Of a DNA stretch of 64,000 bases, positions 54,385 through 64,000 are shown piece after piece. The notes below the pieces were generated by a model. The model saw only the letters and a list, made by a program, of their open reading frames with translations, did not search any database and was not told the origin of the DNA. The translations under genes and the position numbers were made by a program. Every line of letters begins with the position of its first letter. Position 1 is the stretch's first letter. Origin of the DNA: Hevea brasiliensis (lineage: Eukaryota > Streptophyta > Magnoliopsida > Malpighiales > Euphorbiaceae); the NCBI RefSeq assembly GCF_030052815.1, contig NC_079507.1:18932141-18996140 (forward strand). The letters run 5' to 3'.

Positions 54385-57300
54385 GCTGGTTATTGCCCAA
54401 AAGAATATGCTGGGCAATAAAAGAAAGAAGTAGCTCTGATTGCATCTTCTTCTACTGAAAAGTCCAACAAGAAGAAGGGAAATAAGAAAAGGAAACCTCA
54501 AATTCCTAGTCCTTCCAAGAAGATAGCTAAACAGAAAGGGAAAACCAAAGCTGATGGAGGCAAAGGAAAGTGTTTCCATTGCTAGAAGGATGAGAACTGG
54601 AAAAGGAATTGCCCAGAGTATAGTAAGTAGTAGCAGCTTGAAGTAATGAGATATTAGACTCTGGGTTGGCAATGGCTCAATTGTTGAAGCTTTAGCCATA
54701 GGATCTAAATCTTTATACACGTGTGGACATGTTTTGTATTTAAATAAGGTTTTGCATGTACCTGATGCTTTTAAGAACATCATTTCTATATCTAGTTTGA
54801 CTAGAGATGGTTATGAATTTCAGTTCGTAACTGATGTTTGCAATATTTATTTTGAAAATAAATATGTTGGTTCGGGTTATATGCATGATAGACTTTATTA
54901 TTTAGATAATAATGTTAAATACAAATCTAATGCAAGCAATCTAAAAGAATACAATACCATGATGAAAATCAACTCAAGTTCAAAATATATTTGGCACTTA
55001 AGATTAGGTCATGTTACAGAAGATAGGATTGCAAAGCTGGAGAAAATGGGGATTTTATCCTCATTGGGTTCTGGACCTACTCCAACTTGTGAATCCTGCC
55101 TTCAAGGCAAAATGACTAGATCACCCTTTGTTGGACAAGGACTAAGAGCTAAAAATATTTTGGATCTAATACATAGTGATGTATGTGGTTCATTTAAAGA
55201 AATGGCTAGAGGCGATTTTCATTATTTTATTACCTTTACTGATAATAAATTAAGGTTTGGGTATTTGTATTTGATGAAATACAAACATGAATCCTTTGAA
55301 AAGTTCAAAGAGCTTAAATCCGAAGTAGAAAATCAAACATGAAAAAGTATTAAAGCTCTTCGATCAGATCGTGGAGGTGAATACCTGAGTACCAAATTTG
55401 ATGACTACTTGAAAGAGCATGGCATTGTTTCCCAACCGACTCCTCCAGGAATGCCACAGCTGAATGGTGTATCTGAAAGGAGAAATCATACCCTATTAGA
55501 TATGGTATGTAGCATGATGAGCTATACTAATATGCCAATCTCCTTTTGGGGACTTGCATTAGATTCAGCTTTGCATATTCTGAATTGGATTCCATCAAAA
55601 TCAGTTTCTTCCACATGTTATGAGATATGGCATGAAAGAAAATCAAGTCTTAAGCATGTTAAGATTTGGGGTTATTTAGCTTATATCAAAAAGCTGAACA
55701 CTGATAAATTAGAAACCAGATCAAAAAAGGGTAGATTTGTTAGATATCTAAAAGAGAGTTTTAGATATTATTTTTATTTGTCTACATCGCAAAAGGTTGT
55801 GGTAAGTAGAGATGCTACATTTCTTGAACAAAAGTTTGTTCAAGAATGAGGCAAAGGAAGGCAAATAGAATTAGAATTGGAGAATTCTAACTAACCAACA
55901 GATCAGATGGATATAGATCCATCTAGTCAACCTACACTTATTGATGAAACATCTACAATAATTCCTCATAGAACAACCAGGATATCTCACCCACTAGTGA
56001 GATATGGTTTCCTTCATGAAGATGAACAAGAGTTGTTTACTCATGAAGAAGTAGATCATAGAGATGCTCCACTTACCTATGAAGAAGTTATATCAAATAT
56101 AGACTCTTCAAAATAGAATGATGCTATGAAATCTGAAATTGATTCCATGTATAAGAATCAAGTTTGGGATCTTGTTGACCCACTTGAAGGTATTGTACCT
56201 ATAGGGAATAAATGGGTTTTCAAGAAGAAAATTGGTTCTGAACGAAAGGTAGAGACCTATAAAGCAAGGCTAGTAGCAAAAGGGTTTCGCCAAAGGTAAG
56301 GAATCGATTATGAGGAGACTTTCTCACCTGTTGCCATGCTTAAATCAATTAGGATTCTATTAGCAATAGCTGCATACTATGATTATGAGATTTAGCAAAT
56401 GGATGTCAAAACAGCTTTTCTCAATGGATACATTGAAGAAAATATTTTCATGGAACAAACTAGGGGTTTTGAATCCCAGTATGGTTCCAAAGTATGCAAG
56501 CTAAAGCGATCCATTTATGGGTTGAAACATGCTTCGAGGAGTTGGAACATCCATTTTGATGAAGCCATTAAGTCATTTAGTTTTATAAAAAATGAGGATG
56601 AGCCATGTGTATATAAACAGGTTAGTGATAGTACTGTCACTTTCCTTGTCTTATACGTAGATGACATTTTGTTGATGGGTAATGATGCAGGTATATTGAC
56701 AACTGTAAAGGTATGGTTGTCAAATACATTCTCTATGAAAGACTTAGGGGAGTCAACCTATATTTTTAGGATTCGCATCTATAGAGATAAAGTGAAAAAA
56801 ATAATCCATTTATCCCAAAGTTTAGACTTAGAAAAGGTGTTAAAGAGGTTTAACATGCTTGATTCCAAGAGAGGATTGTTACCAGTGAGACATGGTATCC
56901 ACCTTTCTAAAGAGATGTCTCCATAGACACCTGAAGAAAGAGATAAAATGGTCAGGATTCAATATGCTTCAGCTGTTGGAAGTTTGATGTATGCAATGTT
57001 GTGTACTAGGCCGGATATCACATATGCTGTTAGTTTGACTAGCAGGTTTCAATCCAATCCAGGTTTAGAACATTGGATAGCTATCAAGAATATCCTTAAG
57101 TACTTGAGAAGAACTAAGGAGTTATTCTTGATTTATGGAGGTGGTGACTTGTAATTGGATGGTTATACTGATTTTGATTTTCAATCAGATATCGATGATA
57201 GAAAGTCTACCTCTAGGCACGTGTTCATTTGTAATAGAGGTGCAGTCAGTTGGAAGAGTTCCAAACAGAGTATGACTATAGATTCCACTGCAGAGGCTGA

Positions 57301-57551
57301 GTATATTACTGCATCCGATGTTGCAAAAGAGGTTGTTTAGATATAAGGAACCCCAGTCTCACTAGAAATCCAAACACATAGAAAGGCACTACCACATTAT
57401 CAGAGAGATAGTTGGGCAAGGTGATGTAGCCATGCAGGAAATAGCATCAGCTGAAAATCCAGCTGATCCATTCACTAACGCTATGCCACAAGCTCAGTTA
57501 TACTGACATCTTGAGAAGATGGGTCTGAGATACTGTAATCAATGGCTCTAG
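54385..57551 (+). pseudogene. Copia-A gag C-terminus to RNase H, broken
   Basis: Gag resumes as VIAQKN, then a K-rich tail and a knuckle relic (KCFHC, stop, then NWKRNCPEYS). Protease is reduced: LDSG near 54657 runs almost directly into the NGSIVEALAIGS region. From 54734 one frame, broken by nonsense codons, carries integrase (WHLRLGHV, CESCLQGK, HSDVCG, SDRGGEY, GVSERRNH), reverse transcriptase (GNKWVFKKKIG, MDVKTAFLNGY, YVDDILLMG near 56655) and RNase H (DGYTDFDFQSD, STAEAEYI). About 100 bp are deleted after 57340, removing the last catalytic aspartate region (CDNNGAA in Copia-B). Stops include TAG/TAA where sister copies have TGG, CAA or CAG. Confidence 0.88.
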
Positions 57552-57565
57552 TGCTAGTGGGAGAT

Positions 57566-59342
57566 TGTTAGTAGTATGCCCTAGAACATATCATATAGTA
57601 TGTATCTTGTACATGTTTTATTAATAAAAGGCATTTTCACTTTTCCATTTACATAATATATTTATGTGTAATAGAAAAGGTCCATTGATATTTTGTTAGA
57701 AATTCTATTCTTAAGTTGTTAAGAATATGAGTGACAGTATTTCTAGCACAAAGTATCATAAATTGGTTCACAATCGAGGATACTTCACAATAAGGACATG
57801 ACTTATCCTGAAAGATTGTAATCATGTTTGTTCCCAAGTTATTTATATGAGATGCAAATAAGATGGAATGGTGAGTCTCATGCCATATAACAAATATGAT
57901 AGGCACTTATACATGATAAGTAGGCCGAACCAGTGACACTTATGACAAGCACGCGGAGTTTACTCTTGTCAATGCATTGTCATAAATCATATAAGTGCAT
58001 ATAATCTTTAGACCTAAGATAACACTGTTATCTTGTATATAGGTGGTTTGAGTTTGATACTGCTTTCATACTTATACTATGTATGGGTATATGGGCATGT
58101 GTTGGCTCCTACTAGTTATATATGGAGGTAGGTGTTGATCAAGATGGAATCTGTTACCCTAAGTAAATAGGGATAAAATCCTATGTTCATTTAATTATTC
58201 TTGATGTTTCAAGTTCCTGGCCAGGACAGACAGATTTAATTAGAAAAGAGTTTTTGATAAGAAAATCATTCTAATCAAGAATTAGAATTAAAAGAGAACA
58301 TAATATTCATAGTAAATGTGGTTTAACATAAACTATGACTCCAGCTCGAATTGGGATTTTGTAACAGAGAGATTCTAGTGCATGGTAACATATGATTAAA
58401 GGTTCATTTAAGGTATTCCTTATTACTAATTGGGTGGCCATGGCATGCTATGCTAGGTGTTAACCATAGTCTATGAGATGCATAAGATGATTTAGAGAAA
58501 TCATTTATGGTAAGAAAGAGTTCTGATGATATTAAGAGTTAATATCATATCTCATTGCCAATTAGTGATGAGCCTAGTGAGTCACACATATACACAAGTA
58601 ATCACCAAGTTAAAAGTGATTTAATTAATTAGTTAAAGAGTTTAATTGATTAATTAAATAGGTTTGATTTGCAATTAGATTGCAAAGTCCCTATGATGGC
58701 TTGAAACCAAATCTAGTTTATTGGATGTCTAGTATAAGTTAAATTTATATTTAAAGTATTTAAATATGAATTTAATTATGAGAAATTAATTAATAGAGAT
58801 TAATTAATTAATTTATATTTGATATAAATTGATTAGAAGAGAAGAAATAATTATTTTAGGTTGAGAACTCAAAATTATAGCACAAGGGTAATTTGGTCAT
58901 TTCACAAGGTGACATGTGGCACCATGAGATGGTGACACATGGCATCATGGTTTGTCATTTGTCTTCCTATCATGCATGATGATCAAAGTTAAGATTAAAC
59001 CTAGCTTTGACACTTGACTTAATGTGATTAGGTCAATTAAAATTAAGATGCAATCAGAAGATGACATGTGGCAAGGGTTTTAAGTGATGACCTAATTATA
59101 TAATGTGATGTTATGAAAGAATAATTTACATTGTGATTTTTTTCTCAAACGTGCCACCACCCATGAAGCTCCTCTCCTCTCCTCTCTTCTTCTTCTTCTC
59201 TCATCAATTCAAAGAGAATTGCCCATATTCTCTTGAATTAAAATTGCTAGAAATTGTTTCTAGTGTCCTATATACATCTATAACCTCTCTAAAGGCAAAT
59301 CCCTAATTTTTAATTGGTTGGCAAGGCTTGAGAAGCTGTTCA
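57566..59342 (+). repeat. Copia-A 3' LTR, left 1777 bp
   Basis: Starts after GTGCTAGTGGGAGAT and is colinear with the 5' LTR until AGAAGCTGTTCA, where Copia-D is inserted. The left target-site copy of Copia-D would be GTTCA (59338-59342); the right copy is outside the window. Confidence 0.93.
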
Positions 59343-61452
59343 TGTTAGTAGTATGCCCTAGAGCATATCATTTAGTATGTATCTTGTACATGTTTTTATT
59401 AATAAAAGGTATTTCCACTTTTCCATTTACATAATATATTTATGTGTAATAGAAAAGGTCTATTGATATTTTGTTAGAAATTCTATTCTTAAGTTGTTAA
59501 GAATATGAGTGATAGTATTTATAGTACAAAGTATCATAAATAGGTTCGCAATCGAGGATACTTCATAATAAGGACATGACTTGTCCAGAAAGATTATATT
59601 TATGTTTGTTCCCAAGTTATTTATATGAGATATAAATAAGATGGAATGGTGAGTCTCATGCCATATAACAAACATGATAGGCACTTATACATGATAAGTA
59701 GGTCGAACCAGTGACACTTATGACAGGCACATGGAGTTTACTCTTATTAATGTATTGTCATAAATCATATCAGTGCACATAATCTTTAAACCTGAGATAG
59801 CACAGTTATCTTGTATATAGGTGGTTTGAGTTTGATACTGCTTTCATACTTGTGCTATGTATCGGTATATGGGCATGTGTTGGCTCCTACTAGTTATATA
59901 TGGAGGTAGGTGTTGATCAAGATGGAATCTGTTACCCTAAGTAAATAGGGATAATATTCTATGTTCATTTAATTACTCTTGATGTTTCAAGTTCCTGGCC
60001 AGGATAGATAGATTTAATCAGAAAAGAGTTTCTGATGAGAAAATCTTTTAATCAAGAACTGGAATTAAAAGAGAACATAATATTCATAGCAAATGGGGTT
60101 TGACATAAACCATGACTCCAGCTCAAATTGGGATCTTGTAACAGAGAGATTCTAGTGCATGGTAACATATGATTATAGGTTCATTTAAGGTAAACCTTAT
60201 TACTGATTGGGTGGCCATGGCATACTATGCTAGGTGTTAACCATTGTCTATGAGGTGCATAAAATGATTTAGAGAAATCATTTATGGTAAGAAAGAGTTA
60301 TGATGATATTAAGAGTTGATATCATATCTCATTGCCAAGTAGTGATGAGCCTAGTAAGTCACACATACACAAGTAATCACCAAATTAAATATGATTTAAT
60401 TAATTAATTAAAGAGTTTAATTAATTAATTAAATAGGTTTGGTTTACAATTAGATTGCAAAGTCTCTAGCATGACTTGAAACCAAATCTAGATTATTAGA
60501 TGTATAGTATAAGTTAAGTTTATATTTATTGTGTTTTAAATATGAATTTAATTAATGAGAAATTAATTAATAAATATTAATTAATTGATTTATATTTGAT
60601 ATAAATTAATTAGAAGAAGATAAATAATTATTTTGGATTGAGAACTCAAAATTAAGACACAGGGGCATTTTGGTCATTTCACAGGGTGACATGTGGCACC
60701 ATGAGATGGTGACACATGGCACTATACATAAGCTTGCCAAATGTCTTTTAATCATGTAAGATGATTAAAATTAAGATTAAATATAGGTTTAACACTTGGC
60801 ACAATGTGATTGGGTCAATTAAACCTAGAAGCAATCAGAATGTGACATGTGGCAAGGGTTTTAAGTGATGACCTAACTATATAAGTGTTGTTATGAAAGA
60901 ACAAATAACACAAGCTACTGGTTCCTCTTTGTGCCGCCACCCAAAGGCTCCTCTTCCTTCTCTTCTTCTTCATCTCTCATCTATTCCAAGAGATTAGCAA
61001 ACAATCTCTTGAATTAAAAATACTAGAAATCGTTTCTAGTGTTCTGTTTACATCTGTAATCTCTCAAAAGGAAAAACTTGATTTTCTAATTTATAGAAAA
61101 AGCTTTAGAAGCTATTCAAGGGCTGCCATAGGTGATCTTGGTGTGGACAAGCTAGAGAGACAACATCTGGCATCCTAAAGATGCATCCCAAAGGTACAAA
61201 TACGCTGCAGTGCATCAAGAGGTTAGTATATTTATTCTTGATCTAATCTAGGGTTCTAAAAATTAATCTGATTAATTCTAAAATCTTAAATGGAAAATAC
61301 AGATACAAAAACATATTAAAAGAGTTTTAATATGTTGTTTATCATTGAAATCAAATAGATAAAAATAAATCTTACATGATGCATGTGACCTTAGGTGAAA
61401 ATTTTTGAATTCAATGATATAAACTTGTGTTTTTCATGCTTCTGCTCCTACA
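59343..61452 (+). repeat. Copia-D 5' LTR (2110 bp)
   Basis: TGTTAGTAGTATGCCC to TCTGCTCCTACA; the final CTTCA is CTACA here. A TATATAAG box is near 60881 and a CT-rich block follows. Confidence 0.93.
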
Positions 61453-61454
61453 AT

Positions 61455-61466
61455 TGGTATTAGAGC
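61455..61466 (+). other. Copia-D primer binding site
   Basis: TGGTATTAGAGC, one C-to-T change from the tRNA-iMet site. Confidence 0.85.
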
Positions 61467-63115
61467 TACTATATTTTCCATTTAGATTGTTGATTATATG
61501 ATTTAATTGTGTGGAATAATCATGAGATGATAGATCCATTGCTAGTTGGATAAAGAAGTGTGCCGGTATGCTTGATCTCACCATCAATGGTGCGCCATCT
61601 TTGGGCTTCATAGGTGGTGCAAGATTTGGCTTTAAATTCTGTAATTGTTATATGATCTAAGGCCTATCCTATGACTAATTAAAGTATTTAATTAGTAGTT
61701 TTAATCACACAATTAAATTGTGATTCAAATTAGAATTTTAAAAATGATTCAAATCTGAATTTTAAAAGTTGTTTGAATGTGATTTAAATCTAAATTTTTA
61801 AAGTTGTTTGAATCATATTCAAATCTGAATTTTTAAGGTTGTTTGAATGCGATTCAAATCTGAATTTTTAAATTTGTTTGAATGTGCTTCAAATCTAAAT
61901 TTTTAAATTTGTTTGAATTATATTCAAATTTGGATTTTTAAGTTGAATATGAGATGTTCAATTTAATTTAAGAATGTATGTTTTATTTAATTGTTAAATA
62001 ATGATATGCATGATGGATGATCATAGACTATAAATGATCAATGTGATTGGATTTATTTCTTTTATATTTCTTTGGGATTGTAAATTAATTAATTTATTTT
62101 AATTTATTTTGGGCATGTATTATTAAGGTTGTAATAATTTTGGGTTGTAATTTCATTTATTTAAGCTCTTGTAAATTCACCTTGGTATGCCAAGGACTAC
62201 TATGTAATTGGATTTCCAGAAGATCAAGGAGGTCAAGAGCATTGATAGGACCAGTGGGAGGAATTCAATATCAAGTGTTGATTATGTACTCCTTCAGCAA
62301 CTCTTGTAATATGAATGAATGAAATGCACCTAGGAATGCCCTGATTCAATTCTTGGTGGCTTAGAATTGAATCCCTTAGAAAGTCCATGATCATACCATA
62401 TCTATTTATTGTCCATGAATGCATGAGATGTATGTGAATGTATGCAATATATGATATATGCATGCTAAATAGATAATGTGCAAAGTGAGACCTTAATAAT
62501 AATTAGGATGACCATAAAATCTTCCAAACAAATTATTAAGTTGGAAATGCTATAAGTAAAGTAATTATAACATGGGCCCTCTATTGGGACAATTATTTTA
62601 AGAAATTTTAAATAGTTGCATAACATGCAATTAATTTAAGAGATTTTCTTAAGAATAATTTTAAGCATGAGATGTTGTAAATATGTAAATGGTTTGGTGG
62701 CTAATATTGGATGTACCTGAGGACATTAAAATTATTTGCATAATTACTGGCTCAATGGGATCAACTTAACTAATGCAAGATAAGTCAATAATGGATGTAC
62801 CTGAGATTTTGAGCATTAGGGGCAAGGTAAAAGATTGAACCTCAAATGAGATGTGATGGGCAAGGAGCTGCTCACTTATAGTTTATTGTAATTCCAATAA
62901 TGGATGTACCTGAGGATGATCAATAGAATTATAAGAATTTAATCACCCACCAGAAATCCATCCAACTAGGATTTCTGTTTTCTACTTTGGAAGTGTAAAA
63001 GTCGCTAAGTTAGTGGTAGGACCAATTTGATAAAATACCATAATCATTTTGGTTAATTACATGATATATTTACTGATTAATCTGGTTATTTTCTATAGTT
63101 AATTTTCTGATAATA
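61467..63115 (+). other. Copia-D untranslated leader
   Basis: No credible ORF. It has the family 35-bp repeats at about 61721-61940 and the GGATGTACCTGAG motif three times (near 62707, 62792, 62902). Confidence 0.8.
61721..61940 (+). repeat. About 35-bp tandem repeats in Copia-D leader
   Basis: Six or so units with GATTCAAATCTGAATTTTTA-like cores, as in Copia-A and Copia-B. Confidence 0.85.
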
Positions 63116-63144
63116 ATGAGCACAGAACAACCACCATCATCCAA
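63116..63144 (+). pseudogene. Copia-D gag start, truncated by insertion
   Basis: ATG AGC ACA GAA CAA encodes MSTEQPPSSN, matching Copia-B gag (MSTKQPPPSN). It is cut after about ten codons by the element at 63145; the rest should lie beyond the window. Confidence 0.8.
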
Positions 63145-63163
63145 TGTCGACACCATATTTTGG

Positions 63164-63615
63164 CCGATCTCTCTTTTGCTAGATAACCACATTACCGATC
63201 TCTCCTCACAAGGAAATGAATCAATGCTAGGACCTCACATCAGTCAAAGCCTTACCGGTCTATTAAATCACTCATCGATCTCTCATTGTTGAATCTCCTG
63301 ACCAGTCAAGTATATTCCTAATCTCTGTTGACAAACGAAATTGAACTGACACTAGATCTTTGTTACCATCTTTGTTGCCGATCTCCCTTTCAAAAGTTTA
63401 AGAATAATCAAAGGTTCCATTCCGGTTTAATGATGATCCCGATCTTAAATGTTCAAGCCAAATTTCTAATTTTAGTCAAGTCCCATTTAGCGTTGGTTCC
63501 CTACCGATCTCATGCTCATTTTGTTTTCCGATCTCTCACACTTAGGTTAATAATCACTTTCAGTTATTTCAACATACTCAGACAATCAAATGTTTAATTT
63601 AGAAATTTTCCGATC
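63164..63615. repeat. Dispersed CCGATCTC motif cluster
   Basis: CCGATCTCTC, TCGATCTCTC, CCGATCTCCC, CCGATCTCATG and CCGATCACA variants recur every 25-80 bases, from about 63164 to 63615, mostly on the plus strand. Confidence 0.65.
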
Positions 63616-63703
63616 ACAACCATTCATCGAACAAAAGAGGCATTCCATTTCATTTCATTTCAAGAATTTGTACAAGTTATTCAGCTGGAGGATCACCCCC
63701 AGC

Positions 63704-64000
63704 CTAATCTACATCTTGTCCGTCCCCTCTCTCACCCCCAGCCTCTTCCTCACTCTCCTCACCTTTATCATCGGGAGCCAGGTTGGCCATCCAGGAGAAG
63801 TCCTCCTCAGGGTAACGCTTCTTGAGCTCAGCCAGGAGATCTCTGTGAGCATTCACATAAGCGTCGGCCACTCCAGTCACTATCTCTTCTTCTTTCACCT
63901 TGAGCTCCTCAGCAAGGTGAGCGAGTTGAGCAGCTTCATCGGCCCGGAGCGCTTGCACTTCTTCAAAAGCGTGGGCCTGCTCGGCCAGCTTGTCCTCATA
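63704..64000 (-). CDS. Acidic coiled-coil protein, C-terminal part, in mobile element
   Basis: Read on the minus strand the frame is open from the window edge (YEDKLAEQAHAFEEVQALRA...) to a TAG at 63704-63706; the true start is outside. The visible 98 residues are a charged, Leu/Ala/Glu-rich segment with heptad-like spacing (coiled coil likely), then YPEEDFSWMANL and a very acidic end rich in E, D, G and S (EESEEEAGGERGDG). GC content is higher than in the neighbourhood and codons look intact. I cannot name a family. It may be an extra ORF of a gypsy element or a gag-like protein. Confidence 0.6.
   Translation of the reverse strand, partial: YEDKLAEQAHAFEEVQALRADEAAQLAHLAEELKVKEEEIVTGVADAYVNAHRDLLAELKKRYPEEDFSWMANLAPDDKGEESEEEAGGERGDGQDVD

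Larger units (their letters stand above)
18282..59342 (+). mobile_element. Copia-A: Ty1/copia retrotransposon split by a nested stack
   Basis: 5' LTR 18282-20395, leader, gag to 22680, then the Athila insertion, then the rest of gag-pol at 54385-57551 and a 3' LTR from 57566. The 3' LTR is interrupted at 59342 by Copia-D; its last roughly 330 bp lie beyond the window. The left flank ends ATATG (18277-18281). Removing the Athila element and one GCTGG restores the gag frame and the sequence seen in Copia-B (32611 onward). The pol motifs resemble Tork/TAR-type copia; lineage tentative. Confidence 0.93.
59343..63144 (+). mobile_element. Copia-D: Ty1/copia element, 5' part
   Basis: 5' LTR 59343-61452, primer site, leader, and the first codons of gag, then cut at 63144 by another element. 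Same family as Copia-A and Copia-B, inserted in an LTR of its own family. Confidence 0.92.
63145..64000. mobile_element. Unidentified element, left end (probable LTR retrotransposon)
   Basis: The Copia-D gag sequence stops at CATCCAA and TGTCGACACCATATTTTGG begins, a typical LTR-like terminus. The first about 470 bases hold about ten copies of CCGATCTC-like words. A minus-strand ORF follows. The end of the element, any target duplication and the orientation are outside the window. An extra antisense ORF next to an LTR recalls Tat-lineage gypsy elements; this is only a suggestion. Confidence 0.6.

Noticed and set aside
63704..64000. Coiled-coil ORF considered as a host gene exon
   Set aside because: It lies just inside an element terminus within nested retrotransposons; with no splice-site evidence a mobile-element ORF is more likely, though not proved.

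Overview
This window is plant nuclear DNA made almost entirely of LTR retrotransposons; I see no convincing host gene. The evidence is AT-rich sequence, Ty3/gypsy and Ty1/copia polyproteins of plant lineages, tRNA-iMet and Athila-type primer binding sites, an ATHILA-type third ORF and kilobase-long LTRs. An angiosperm, probably a eudicot, fits; I cannot name the species. Density and depth of nesting suggest a pericentromeric or other heterochromatic region.

Left cluster (1-18281). A minus-strand Tekay/Del-like gypsy element (E1) supplies gag-pol at 1-2141 and a 3.1-kb LTR at 2270-5376. It lies in a plus-oriented LTR of a related family (5377-6228, resuming at 13759-14289). That LTR is also split by a nearly complete gypsy element (E2, 6229-13753; 822-bp LTRs; possibly CRM lineage). 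The host LTR sits beside a Copia LTR fragment (14290-14477), then an old gypsy element (E3, to 17843), then the end of a minus-oriented gypsy LTR (17844-18281).

Central stack (18282-59342). Copia-A has a 5' LTR at 18282-20395, gag to 22680, pol from 54385 and a 3' LTR from 57566. Its gag is split by an Athila element (22681-54384, duplication GCTGG). The Athila 5' LTR is split by a gypsy derivative with 4.4-kb LTRs and only a 355-bp internal region (23267-42094, duplication AATTT). The 3' LTR of that derivative is split by Copia-B (28157-37668, duplication CGGAC), of the same family as Copia-A. Target-site duplications and restored reading frames prove the order: Copia-A first, Copia-B last.

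Right end (59343-64000). Copia-D, again the same family, is inserted in the 3' LTR of Copia-A. It is cut after ten gag codons by another element beginning TGTCGACACC (63145), which carries an antisense coiled-coil ORF running off the window.

No polyprotein here is intact. Old copies (E1, Copia-A, Athila gag) mostly keep one frame and carry nonsense codons of the kind made by cytosine deamination. Copia-B and the LTRs around it instead differ from their sister copies at CAG/CTG sites in a way that looks like a sequence-quality artefact. The most unusual object is a 340-bp foldback insertion at 51253-51592 with a perfect 44-bp stem carrying tRNA-type promoter boxes.
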